Source: Erysipelotrichaceae bacterium
GTDB taxonomy: Bacteria; Bacillota_I; Bacilli_A; Erysipelotrichales; Coprobacillaceae
Direction: 5' to 3'
Length of the DNA: 64,000 bases
Assembly (NCBI GenBank): GCA_018365815.1
Contig: JAGZJH010000005.1
Coordinates: forward strand, 18,809 to 82,808
Part shown: one piece after another, positions 27,367 to 35,374 of the stretch
Position numbering within the stretch: position 1 is the stretch's first letter
Layout of the letters: every line of letters begins with the position of its first letter
Made by a program: the position numbers and the translations under genes
Notes under the pieces: generated by a model
The model's database searches: none
Told to the model about the DNA's origin: nothing
Seen by the model: the letters and a program-made list of their open reading frames with translations, nothing else

Positions 27367-27700
27367 GTGTTCTCACTTTCTCACATTTAAATTTCAGTGA
27401 TTTCTTTTTAAAGTTCATGTGGTCAATTGAAACGATGTTGTATACCTCATTATCAAAAATGATTCTATTTTTAGTAGTTTCCATGTTTGATAGGATATTA
27501 CAGTATCGAGTGGTAAAAGAAATATCTGAGTCTTCTACAAGAACTCCTGCAGAAAACTTTTCAGAACCACCCTCACCACTAACAGTTGCATAGCAAGAAT
27601 AAACATCATTCCAAACATTTCTGTGATTTCCGATTTCATCAACTATTACTTCATTTTTCTGAAAAGTGATACGAACATTAAGTAATGCAATATCCATCAA
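27350..27700 (-). CDS. Head-tail joining protein (SPP1 gp16-like stopper)
   Basis: 116 residues, beta-rich, with DEIGNHRNVWNDVYSCYATV and FTTRYC...IIFDNEVYNIVSIDHMNF. This pattern fits the phage head-tail joining family that plugs the connector after DNA packaging. The position between gp6-like and gp10-like genes agrees. Confidence 0.8.
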   Translation of the reverse strand: MMDIALLNVRITFQKNEVIVDEIGNHRNVWNDVYSCYATVSGEGGSEKFSAGVLVEDSDISFTTRYCNILSNMETTKNRIIFDNEVYNIVSIDHMNFKKKSLKFKCEKVRTHGNKD

Positions 27701-27978
27701 AACTCACTCCTTCGTATTCCTTCAAGTAGGCTTCGAAGTGACAATGTTAGTGCATGATGGTCAGCATCTTCTCTATGTTCATACAAGTAAGCAACTGCAT
27801 ACATCACCGCAATCTTAGAAGACGGAATATCAGACAGTTCATCTACAGATAATCTTGCTATATCCGCACAGAGGTTTTCTCCTGTAGTAATAAATTCTTC
27901 GATTAATAAGTCATCATCATTAAAATCAACTCTTAGATAACCTTTCATTTCTTCTAAATCAACTATCACTATCATCAC
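27697..27978 (-). CDS. Head-tail connector protein (HK97 gp6-like)
   Basis: 93 residues, helical. The segments MKGYLRVDFNDDDLLIEEFI and SSKIAVMYAVAYLYEHRED match the gp6-like / DNA-packaging connector family, the adaptor ring below the portal. It follows the capsid gene after a hairpin. Confidence 0.85.
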   Translation of the reverse strand: MMIVIVDLEEMKGYLRVDFNDDDLLIEEFITTGENLCADIARLSVDELSDIPSSKIAVMYAVAYLYEHREDADHHALTLSLRSLLEGIRRSEF

Positions 27979-27995
27979 CTCATTTCAATAAATAT

Positions 27996-28025
27996 AGGCA
28001 GTGCCATCACATAACAACACTGCCT
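27996..28025 (-). terminator. Hairpin after the capsid gene
   Basis: A perfect 8-bp stem AGGCAGTG/CACTGCCT with a 14-base loop, just past the capsid stop. There is no real T run, so it is more likely an mRNA-stabilising hairpin or partial terminator that keeps capsid expression higher than downstream genes. Confidence 0.55.
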
Positions 28026-28032
28026 TAAATTA

Positions 28033-29205
28033 TTATTCAGATTTCAACTTCAAAATCTTAACTGCTTCAGGAAGTACAAGCTTTCCATCGACTCTTTCTT
28101 TTGCAACATAACCAATCATGCCATTACCAGCAAAGAGTTCTCTAAGTTCTGCAAATGAGCGAGAACCACGATCGCCGATGTTGTAGTAACTGTAATCACC
28201 AAAAGCAATCGCATTTTCAGGTGCGAAAGAAGAAGTATGAACGGCATAGCCAAGCACCCTGTCTGGTTCTCCTTCTTTATATGATGGCTGCCAAATATAT
28301 GCACCATTGTTATCTTTCAATTTTCTAAGAGAAGCAAGTGTAGCATCGTTCATAATGAAAGATGCATTTTTACGATAAGGTCTCTTAAGTCCATATACTA
28401 AATCAATAAGGTCATCTGACTTAATTGCTGCAGTAAGAGTACTTACTACTTGACCACCACCTGTTTCTGCGAAAATACCTGTAGGCTTTCCTTTACCATC
28501 ACCATTAAGGAAAGAATCCTCTTCTGCATTAGCTAGAGCCTTACCAAATTCAGTGATGATGTAGTTTTCAAGTCCAAAGGCACTATCATATAAAAGTTCT
28601 TCTGTTACTTTAATTGCTACATGAAGTTTAAAAGCATCAAGATTGATTTGGTCGAATGTTGCATCACCAAAAGTAAGTGCTCCGCCTTCTTCAATCCAAG
28701 CTGCTGCAGGTTTTGTAGCTGCAATATTAATCTTATGCAAACCAGAAGTAGTGATGATTGTCGCAAGACCACGCATGATGTTTTCTCCTTCAAGCACCTG
28801 AATCAAACGCTTATCGTATTCTTCAGGTACTAAATAACCACCATCACCGTCTACACCTTCTTGCAAGATGTTACTTACATTACGGAAGTTAGAACGCATA
28901 GCAGAAAGCATAGCGTTTTTGTATTCTTTTGACTTCACACCTGTCATTTTCTTATCGTCCATTTCAGGCACATAAGGTTTTCCTGTAATTGGAGAATTCA
29001 TAGGTTTGCTAAGCTCATGATCTCTATCTAATGCACGTTGCTGACGTTCAATAGACATGGTCAAATCTTCGATTTCTTTTTCCATTTTGTTATAGGTCAT
29101 TGTATCCTCTTCAGATAAAACACCTTCTTTTTCATGAGTTTCAACAAAATTCTTCGCTGTTTCCCATACCTTTGCTCTTTTCTCAATAAGTTCTTTAATA
29201 GTCAT
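28033..29205 (-). CDS. Major capsid protein, HK97 family
   Basis: 390 residues. A helical scaffold-like N-terminal domain (about 1-100, charged) is followed by the HK97 fold starting near GVDGDGGYLVPEEYDKRLI (about 115-133). Later blocks include TKPAAAWIEEGGA and the C-terminal ALTFGD, FAELRELFAGNGMIGYVAKERVDGK region. The N-terminal part is normally removed by the protease encoded just upstream. Ribosome site AAGGAGG. Confidence 0.94.
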   Translation of the reverse strand: MTIKELIEKRAKVWETAKNFVETHEKEGVLSEEDTMTYNKMEKEIEDLTMSIERQQRALDRDHELSKPMNSPITGKPYVPEMDDKKMTGVKSKEYKNAMLSAMRSNFRNVSNILQEGVDGDGGYLVPEEYDKRLIQVLEGENIMRGLATIITTSGLHKINIAATKPAAAWIEEGGALTFGDATFDQINLDAFKLHVAIKVTEELLYDSAFGLENYIITEFGKALANAEEDSFLNGDGKGKPTGIFAETGGGQVVSTLTAAIKSDDLIDLVYGLKRPYRKNASFIMNDATLASLRKLKDNNGAYIWQPSYKEGEPDRVLGYAVHTSSFAPENAIAFGDYSYYNIGDRGSRSFAELRELFAGNGMIGYVAKERVDGKLVLPEAVKILKLKSE

Positions 29206-29218
29206 GATTTTTTCCTCC

Positions 29219-30010
29219 TTAAATAAATCGTTTCATGAAATTTAAACGTTCTTTGAGTTCACTAGCAGATGTCCCTTTTACTTCAGGAACTTTAATTTCT
29301 GCTTGTTTTGTTACATCTTCTTTTGACACCCCATAGTGTTTTTCTAACTTGTTTTGGAGTGTATTACTGATAGCAGTGCGTGAAAAAAGCATTGAATCTG
29401 TCATGTTGTTTAGACCTTCAATGCTTTCTTTTTCTTGTTCATTTTTTGTAATCATGTCATCAGCAAATCCAAGTTCAATGGCCATGTTTGCATTCATCCA
29501 AGTTTCTGCATCCATCAAATGACTTAACTTTGACCTAGATAAACCCGTTTTAATAACATAGGCATTGATAATTGATTCTTTAACTTCATCTAACATTGCC
29601 ATCGCTTTTTGCATTTCAGCGTGATCACCAAATGCAAATGTAGCAGGATTGTGAATCATCATCATGGATACTGGTGACATAAGCACTTTATTCCCTGCCA
29701 TCGCAATTACCGATGCTGCACTAGCTGCAATACCATCAATTTTTACTGTTACATTTCCTTTATAATCAGTAAGCATATTGTAGATTTGAGCAGCGGCTAC
29801 ACAATCACCACCGGGTGAATTAATCCAAACGGTGATATCTCCACTTCCGGAATTTAACTCTTCTTTGAAAAGTTTAGGAGTAACATCATCATCGAACCAT
29901 GACTCTTCAGCTATCGTGCCGTAAAGTTCAAGAATTCTCTCTGTTACTTCTTCGCTTTCTTGGTTTTGAATCTTTCGATTCTTGAAGTTCCAAAACTTCT
30001 TGCTCTTCAT
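29219..30010 (-). CDS. ClpP-type prohead protease
   Basis: 263 residues from the ATG at 30008-30010 (ribosome site GAGGAGG). The ClpP fold spans about 25-200: NSPGGDCVAAAQI oxyanion segment, catalytic Ser in GIAASAASVIAMAG, and catalytic His in MMMIHNPATFAFG. It matures the capsid by trimming the scaffold domain. The start overlaps the portal gene by 83 bases, in another frame. Confidence 0.92.
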   Translation of the reverse strand: MKSKKFWNFKNRKIQNQESEEVTERILELYGTIAEESWFDDDVTPKLFKEELNSGSGDITVWINSPGGDCVAAAQIYNMLTDYKGNVTVKIDGIAASAASVIAMAGNKVLMSPVSMMMIHNPATFAFGDHAEMQKAMAMLDEVKESIINAYVIKTGLSRSKLSHLMDAETWMNANMAIELGFADDMITKNEQEKESIEGLNNMTDSMLFSRTAISNTLQNKLEKHYGVSKEDVTKQAEIKVPEVKGTSASELKERLNFMKRFI

Positions 30011-31271
30011 TTCCTTCCTCCTCTCCATTTAATGTTTTAGGATTATTTGCAAATATGCCGGCATCTTGAAGTTTGGTCATGTTGCCATTAATGAGATACA
30101 AATCACCGCCAAGATCCGTTGGGATTCTATCGAGATTTTCTAGTTCTCTTATATCATTTGCTGACATCCATCCATTCTGTCTAGCTGTGGCATATCCGTT
30201 CATACGGCTTTGATAATCGCCGCGAAGTAATCCATCTACATTAAATTTAATAAAATATTCTTTCTTCTCATTATCGTTTAGTAAAGAACGACACATATTT
30301 TGCTCCCACCTTGAAACCCAAGGGTCAAGGGTGTATTTAACAAATTCAAGAGATTGTTGCTCAATATTAGAAAAGCTCGACTTTTCAAGGTCACCGACCA
30401 TATGAGGCGGGACTCTGAAAATTCGAGCAATCTCATCTATTTGAAATTTTCTTGTTTCTAAAAACTGTGCCTCATTTGGAGAAATAGAAATTGGTGTATA
30501 CTTCATTCCTTCTTCAAGCACAGCAACCTTGTGGGAGTTTGAACTACCTCCAAAAGTCTGCGACCAACTATCTCTTACTTTCGATGGGTCTTTTAAAGTC
30601 CCCGGATGTTCAAGAACACCGGAGGGTGCTGCACCATTTGCATAGAACTTAGATCCATACTCTTCTGCAGCAATGGCAAGACCAATCGCATTTTTAGCCA
30701 TTGCAATCGGAGAATAACCAACTAGTCCATCAAATCCAAGTCCTGGAATATGCATCACTTCATCGGGTGTTAGCTTTACTGATGAACCTTTATTTGTAGG
30801 CGCATCATCTTGACTTACCATATACTCATAGTAAAGAGTTCCATGCTCATCTCTATCGACTTTCATTCGATTTGGCATTAAGGGGTAGAGTGCAATAATC
30901 TCGCCCTTACCATTTCTGATAATTTGAGCATAAGCATTGCCCCACAAAAGCAAGTGTGTCATGAGTGTTTCTCGAAACACAAAGCTTGTCATTTCCGGGT
31001 TTGGTTCATCATGAATAATTTTATATAAATTATGGTTTATTGCTTTTTCTTTACCTCCATCCTCGTTATAATGATAAAGATGAAGAGGTAAACCTGCTAT
31101 CGCCTCTGAAAGAATTCTTACACACGCATAAACTGCAGTCATCTGCATGGCACTTCTTTCATTTACATTTTTCCCAGCGGTACTCGCTCCCATAAAAAAC
31201 GAGTATGCACTACCACTAGTTCTGTTCTTAGGTGCATCTCTAGTCTTAAATAATCCCGAAAAAATATTCAT
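29928..31271 (-). CDS. Portal protein, HK97 family
   Basis: 447 residues. It starts MNIFSGLFKTRDAPKN and has AVYACVRILSEAIAGLPLHLY, the wing region WGNAYAQIIRNGKGEI, and the stem helix FLETRKFQIDEIARIFRVPPHM. It forms the twelve-fold ring for DNA entry. The acidic, low-complexity C-terminus (about 415-447) overlaps the protease gene. Confidence 0.94.
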   Translation of the reverse strand: MNIFSGLFKTRDAPKNRTSGSAYSFFMGASTAGKNVNERSAMQMTAVYACVRILSEAIAGLPLHLYHYNEDGGKEKAINHNLYKIIHDEPNPEMTSFVFRETLMTHLLLWGNAYAQIIRNGKGEIIALYPLMPNRMKVDRDEHGTLYYEYMVSQDDAPTNKGSSVKLTPDEVMHIPGLGFDGLVGYSPIAMAKNAIGLAIAAEEYGSKFYANGAAPSGVLEHPGTLKDPSKVRDSWSQTFGGSSNSHKVAVLEEGMKYTPISISPNEAQFLETRKFQIDEIARIFRVPPHMVGDLEKSSFSNIEQQSLEFVKYTLDPWVSRWEQNMCRSLLNDNEKKEYFIKFNVDGLLRGDYQSRMNGYATARQNGWMSANDIRELENLDRIPTDLGGDLYLINGNMTKLQDAGIFANNPKTLNGEEEGNEEQEVLELQESKDSKPRKRRSNRENS

Positions 31272-31312
31272 TTCATTCCTCCATTACAAAATTTAAAGAA
31301 AAGACAAATTTT

Positions 31313-31549
31313 ATGTATCCATTGTATTCACTTAAAAATACTCGTGGAAAAGATAAGACTCCACGAAAACGTCAAATAAAACCTACAAGAGAATTAACTG
31401 TATCTTCCATCAGTGGTTATGGATCTAGCGAAGTGCCTGCCATTAGAATTAATGGCAAATGGCTAGGGGACTACGGCTTTCATCAAGTAGATAAAGTTAC
31501 AGTAGAATGTAAAGAGGGAGAACTTGTAATCAAGAAATTAGAAAACTAG
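31313..31549 (+). CDS. SymE-like (AbrB-fold) toxin on the opposite strand
   Basis: 78 residues and the only non-IS gene on the plus strand. The core RELTVSS, then EVPAIRINGKWLGDYGF, DKVTVECKEGELVI matches the SymE / SpoVT-AbrB-fold family; SymE of E. coli is an SOS-induced RNA-associated toxin held down by antisense RNA. The N-terminus is basic (TRGKDKTPRKRQIKPTR). The ribosome site is weak (AAAGAAAAG). It lies between portal and terminase, its end overlapping the terminase stop by 12 bases, so late phage transcripts run antisense across the whole gene. Function in the phage is inferred. Confidence 0.75.
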   Translation: MYPLYSLKNTRGKDKTPRKRQIKPTRELTVSSISGYGSSEVPAIRINGKWLGDYGFHQVDKVTVECKEGELVIKKLEN

Positions 31550-33172
31550 TAAACCTCTAGTATCATAAACAGATTCAGATATTTCATTTCCACAGCGAAT
31601 GGCTCTATCGAGTGCCATGATGGTTGCGATTGCACCATCAATTTTCTCTGTGGATTTTTCTTTATCAGCTTTAATATTGCCAGCCGGATCTGTTCGAATA
31701 TAGATGTTATCCATATTCCATCGAAGAACAGGATGACCATCATGAGCAACTTTTCTCTCAAGAACTAATTTCATTAATTCTTTAGTAGGTGGGGACATAT
31801 CTTTAAAGCCCTGTCCGAATGGAACAACAGTAAATCCCATTCCTTCTAGGTTTTGAACCATCTGAACAGCGCCCCATCTATCGAATGCAATCTCTCGAAT
31901 ATTAAATCTTTCTCCCAAGTTTTCAATAAATTTTTCAATAAAACCATAATGAACTACATTACCTTCCGTTGTTTGCAGATAACCTTTTTTCTCCCATAAA
32001 TCATAAGGGACATGGTCTTTTCTAACACGGAGTTCTAGGGTATCTTCTGGAACCCAGAAATATGGAAGTATGATGTATTTATCATCTTCGTCAGTTGGAG
32101 GGAAAACTAAAACAAAAGCAGTAATATCTGTTGTGGATGATAAGTCGAGTCCTCCATAACAAACTCTACCTAGCAAATCATCTTCTCTGATTACTTCTTT
32201 GCACATATCCCATTTTTCCATAGGCATCCAACGAATAGATTGTTTTACCCATTGATTCAGCCTTAACTGTCTGAAGGAGTTTTCTTCTCCTGGATTCTGT
32301 TTGGCACTATCACAAGCAGCTTTTACTTTTTCCATTGCTACTGTAATACCAAGTGACGGATTTGCTTTCTTCCACACTTTTGGATCTGTCCAATCCTCAC
32401 TTTCATCAGCGCCATAAATTACTGAATAAAATGTAGGGTCTACTTTTCTTCCTGCCGCAATATCGAGTGCTTTTTGATGTATCTCATAACAGATAGAATT
32501 GGTATCATTTCCGGCTGTTGTAATAAGAAAATAAAGTGGTTGCATTCTTGCGTCACCACTTCCTTGAGTCATTACATCATAAAGTTTTCGATTTGGTTGA
32601 GTATGAAGTTCATCAAAGATAACCCCATGAGTATTAAAACCATGCTTATTTGCTACATCTGCTGATAATACTTGATAAGAACTGTTGGTTGGCTTATAGA
32701 TGATTTTCTTTTGTGATTCAAGTATCTTGACTCGTTTCATTAAAGCCGGAGAAAATTTAACCATATCAACCGCCACATCAAATACTATTTTTGCTTGGTT
32801 TCTGTCTGCTGCACATCCGTATACTTCTGCTCGTTCTTCTCCATCACCACATAAAAGAAGAAGTGCTACGGCAGCTGCAAGCTCCGATTTCCCTTGTTTC
32901 TTTGGAATCTCAATATATGCAGTATTGAACTGCCTATATCCATTTGGTTTTAGGACACCGAATAGATCCCTTATAATTTGTTCTTGCCAATCTATAAGTT
33001 CAAATTTCTTTCCCGCCCATGTTCCTTTTGTATGACAAAGCTGCTCAATAAAACTGACGGCAAAATCGGCCATGTCTTTACTGTAGTAAGAAGTATCTGC
33101 CATAAACTTTGTCGGTACATATTTCTTTAGTTTTCGAATAATAATCACCTCCAAGGCAAAATAAAAAGCCAC
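31538..33172 (-). CDS. Terminase large subunit
   Basis: Up to 544 residues. ATPase: DWQEQIIRDLFG, Walker A-like PKKQGKSE, Walker B VIFDELHTQ; C-terminal RNase H-like nuclease with YGGLDLSSTTDITA and FDRWGAV. It packages DNA into proheads. The frame opens at a GTG (33170-33172) without a good ribosome site, while GGAGGTG lies inside codons 7-9. Translation may therefore begin at a rare ATT codon (residue 11 or 12) before RKLKKYVPTKF. It lies 5.8 kb from the small subunit gene. Confidence 0.92.
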   Translation of the reverse strand: MAFYFALEVIIIRKLKKYVPTKFMADTSYYSKDMADFAVSFIEQLCHTKGTWAGKKFELIDWQEQIIRDLFGVLKPNGYRQFNTAYIEIPKKQGKSELAAAVALLLLCGDGEERAEVYGCAADRNQAKIVFDVAVDMVKFSPALMKRVKILESQKKIIYKPTNSSYQVLSADVANKHGFNTHGVIFDELHTQPNRKLYDVMTQGSGDARMQPLYFLITTAGNDTNSICYEIHQKALDIAAGRKVDPTFYSVIYGADESEDWTDPKVWKKANPSLGITVAMEKVKAACDSAKQNPGEENSFRQLRLNQWVKQSIRWMPMEKWDMCKEVIREDDLLGRVCYGGLDLSSTTDITAFVLVFPPTDEDDKYIILPYFWVPEDTLELRVRKDHVPYDLWEKKGYLQTTEGNVVHYGFIEKFIENLGERFNIREIAFDRWGAVQMVQNLEGMGFTVVPFGQGFKDMSPPTKELMKLVLERKVAHDGHPVLRWNMDNIYIRTDPAGNIKADKEKSTEKIDGAIATIMALDRAIRCGNEISESVYDTRGLLVF

Positions 33173-33198
33173 CTACAAGTGACCATCATTTTCATATA

Positions 33199-33229
33199 CG
33201 AGATACAGAGCCTTTTGGCTCCATACTCG
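33199..33229 (-). other. Hairpin upstream of the terminase gene
   Basis: GAGCC/GGCTC around a four-base loop, extended by CGAG/CTCG with a small bulge. There is no T run, so it is not a terminator. It may stabilise or regulate the terminase mRNA. Confidence 0.4.
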
Positions 33230-33252
33230 GCAATCTTTAATTGCTTTCGTTT

Positions 33253-33495
33253 TTAGTTGTATTCCTTCATTAAAATTGCAAGTGCGTATTCTGCTTCTTT
33301 GCAAGTTGGTTCTATATCCCAACCTCTATCGTAGTTTAAGATTTCTTCTCCATCCATTCTAAGAGTTAACTTTGAAATCTTGCCACCTTCAATTCCATAA
33401 TCTTCGCTAGGTTCTTCATAATGTTTCACCCAATATCTAACGCTTTTGTATTTTCCATTTTCAGTTGGAATTCCGATTGTTCCTTCGCTCCACAT
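33253..33495 (-). CDS. Small phage protein, DUF7678-like
   Basis: 80 residues with a strong ribosome site (AAAGGAGG). It has a compact alpha-beta look (MWSEGTIGIPTENGKYKS, then ISKLTLRMDGEEILNYDRGWD and a helical end). It resembles a small family found beside terminase genes in clostridial phages. Function unknown. Confidence 0.65.
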   Translation of the reverse strand: MWSEGTIGIPTENGKYKSVRYWVKHYEEPSEDYGIEGGKISKLTLRMDGEEILNYDRGWDIEPTCKEAEYALAILMKEYN

Positions 33496-33498
33496 TGT

Positions 33499-33876
33499 TT
33501 ATGCCTCCTTTATCATCATTTTGATTGCCGGAATCTTCTTGTATTCTCCGGTACTCCAATCTGTGTATCTTGCATTAACTTCTGTAAGTCCGTTCATTTT
33601 AATACCGTACTTTTCGAATTCTGCTAAGGTTTCAATTAATCCTGAAAATGTTGAGCTGATTGTAAATTCCTTAATTTCTTCTACTCTTAAGGTTTCTGCA
33701 ATTGCCGGAATATCTCTTTCCCAAATCACATCGTTGAAATCGATAAGTTCGTTTCCAACTTCCATGCAATCTCTGTAAGCTCTGAATGTTGTGTGGTTGA
33801 TTCCAAGCTCATCAAATGTTTTTCCTTTGTTTTCAGGATTTGACATTACTTCTTCAAATCTTCTAATTTTCTTCAT
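33499..33876 (-). CDS. Small phage protein, DUF7698-like
   Basis: 125 residues from the ATG at 33874-33876. It starts MKKIRRFEEVMSNPENKG and has TTFRAYRDCMEVGNELIDF, with a conserved TFSGLIETLAEFEKYGIKM helix near the end. It is the first gene after promoter motif copy 2 and 3 bases before the DUF7678-like gene. Function unknown; it is common next to the packaging genes of related phages. Confidence 0.65.
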   Translation of the reverse strand: MKKIRRFEEVMSNPENKGKTFDELGINHTTFRAYRDCMEVGNELIDFNDVIWERDIPAIAETLRVEEIKEFTISSTFSGLIETLAEFEKYGIKMNGLTEVNARYTDWSTGEYKKIPAIKMMIKEA

Positions 33877-33907
33877 TTCGTTCACCTGTGCCTTTCTTTT
33901 GTTACAC

Positions 33908-33938
33908 TATATATCACTCTAAAAGCACATAATAGCAA
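33908..33938 (-). promoter_or_regulatory. Phage promoter motif, copy 2
   Basis: TTGCTA, 19 bases, TATATA on the minus strand, with the shared block TTTTAGAGTGATATATAG. It lies 31 bases before the gene ending at 33876 and could drive that gene, its DUF7678-like partner and terL. Confidence 0.6.
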
Positions 33939-33977
33939 GTCATATATCGAGAAAAAGTGTGTTTTTTTTGATAACTT

Positions 33978-34154
33978 TTAGTCATCTCCATAAAGGATAA
34001 AATGCACATATTCTTCTTTATTTTCCTCGATGAAGTTTACTAATTCATAGAAGTCATTTTCATACGCCAGTCTTTGAACCATGTAAATATCAAACATATT
34101 TGTAAGACCCGTATCTCTTATGTGAAGTATCTGCTCCTTTATCTTTTGATCCAT
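33978..34154 (-). CDS. DUF5049-like phage protein
   Basis: 58 residues from the ATG at 34152-34154 (ribosome site GAGGGT). It starts MDQKIKEQILHIRDTGLTNM, then DIYMVQRLAYENDFYELVNF and EEYVHFILYGD, the pattern of DUF5049. It is small and helical, function unknown. It follows the DUF4314-like gene closely, as in many Bacillota phages. Confidence 0.7.
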   Translation of the reverse strand: MDQKIKEQILHIRDTGLTNMFDIYMVQRLAYENDFYELVNFIEENKEEYVHFILYGDD

Positions 34155-34158
34155 AGTT

Positions 34159-34383
34159 CTAACCCTCAATCTTTCTACAGGAGTCTTCACCATAAACAAC
34201 ATTCAAACCACATCCGTTATCCCAGGCAACCATAATGCTTGCCATATCATCAACGCCAATAACTGTACCTTTTGTTCCAATCGGTGGTGCTTGGATGTCA
34301 TCCATCTTGGTAAGTTCAACTCTTGTTCCTGTTGGATACTGTTTTCTTACCCTCTCAACAATTTCTTTACTTGGAAATCTCAT
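34159..34383 (-). CDS. DUF4314-like phage protein
   Basis: 74 residues from the ATG at 34381-34383, chosen for AAAGGAGGT upstream. The core YPTGTRVELTKMDD, then PPIGTKGTVIGVDDMASIMV and WDNGCGLNVVYGEDSCR, is the DUF4314 pattern, a small SH3-like beta barrel. Function unknown; it overlaps the upstream gene by 17 bases. Confidence 0.75.
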   Translation of the reverse strand: MRFPSKEIVERVRKQYPTGTRVELTKMDDIQAPPIGTKGTVIGVDDMASIMVAWDNGCGLNVVYGEDSCRKIEG

Positions 34384-35056
34384 CTGTTTTGACCTCCTTT
34401 TTTGCAGCATCTTTAAATGCTGAAGAACCACTTAAGTTTTTAAGTAAAACTTTTCTGTCTGCTTTATATTCATCTCCAATGAATCCTAATCGCAAAAGGA
34501 AACATCTAAATGCATACTTTTCATTTGTGACTGCTTTTTCTGTGGCATTGATTCGTTTTTGTTTCATTGTCATTTTACATAATGCCTCGATTAATTTGGT
34601 GTAGGAGATTGCCTCATCCGGATTGATTTCTTCAAACCAAGGGAATCTCACTTCATAAGCACCTATCTCATATTCTAGATGTTTAAGTCCTAATGCCTTC
34701 TGAATTAAATATCCTTTCGCATCAAGTAATGCATCCAACTTATCGATATTCACTTCATGCTTAGGAACTGCAACCGTAAGCTCCACATTTTCGCTATGTG
34801 GGCCTTTTTCTGTTTCATCAGTTTCTTCATTGGACTCTGAAATAAAGCCTTTTTGTGCAAGTTCCTCTAGCAAGTTTTCAACTTCTTCACTATCAGCTCT
34901 GTCATCAAATTCTAGGTTACCTTCTTTTGTGACCGTGAAATAATCAATCTCGTATGCACAAGTCGGCATATATTTATATACTGCTTTAGCACCTGTAATG
35001 TCTGAGATTGCTTTAACTAATGCTTTACGATCTTCTGCGTGATAATTAACAATCAT
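34367..35056 (-). CDS. Conserved phage protein (often annotated virulence-related), function unknown
   Basis: 229 residues with ribosome site GGGAGGT. The N-terminal third (MIVNYHAEDRKALVKAISDI... CAYEIDYFTVTKEGNLEF) is followed by an acidic linker (SESNEETDETEKG) and a helical C-terminal half with GAYEVRFPWFEEINPDEAIS and KYAFRCFLLRLGFIGDEYK. The family recurs with DUF4314 and DUF5049 in clostridial prophages. The label virulence in databases has no support visible here. Confidence 0.65.
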   Translation of the reverse strand: MIVNYHAEDRKALVKAISDITGAKAVYKYMPTCAYEIDYFTVTKEGNLEFDDRADSEEVENLLEELAQKGFISESNEETDETEKGPHSENVELTVAVPKHEVNIDKLDALLDAKGYLIQKALGLKHLEYEIGAYEVRFPWFEEINPDEAISYTKLIEALCKMTMKQKRINATEKAVTNEKYAFRCFLLRLGFIGDEYKADRKVLLKNLSGSSAFKDAAKKEVKTDEISK

Positions 35057-35273
35057 GATTTTGACCTCCCTTTGTTTTTAATAATTCTTTCAGTACTTTG
35101 TTTACCTCAGTAGTACCAAGTGCGATGGTTTTGCCATATCCCTTTGAAAGAACAACTTTGTCATTCCCATTTACGCCAAGGGTATAAACGTGCTCACCAT
35201 ACTTTTCATTTACTTTGTACCAAAGTTCTAAGGTTCTTTTTGAAATTGCATCTAAACCTTTCTTTGCAGCCAT
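35046..35273 (-). CDS. Small phage protein of unknown function
   Basis: 75 residues from the ATG at 35271-35273 (ribosome site AAAGGAGGTG). It starts MAAKKGLDAISKRTLELWYK, with a GEHVYTLGVNGNDKVVLSKG beta stretch and a helical tail ending KELLKTKGGQ. Soluble, basic, unrecognised. It is the first gene after promoter motif copy 3. Confidence 0.6.
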   Translation of the reverse strand: MAAKKGLDAISKRTLELWYKVNEKYGEHVYTLGVNGNDKVVLSKGYGKTIALGTTEVNKVLKELLKTKGGQNHDC

Positions 35274-35302
35274 CTTTATGACACCTCCTTTTCTTGGTAC
35301 TA

Positions 35303-35333
35303 CATATATCACTCTAAAGGGAGTAAATAGCAA
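35303..35333 (-). promoter_or_regulatory. Phage promoter motif, copy 3
   Basis: TTGCTA, 19 bases, TATATG on the minus strand with the block CTTTAGAGTGATATATGTA, identical over 19 bases to copy 1. It lies 30 bases before the gene ending at 35273. Confidence 0.6.
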
Positions 35334-35374
35334 GTTGATTCACATAATAATGTGTACAAATAATAAAGGAAAAA

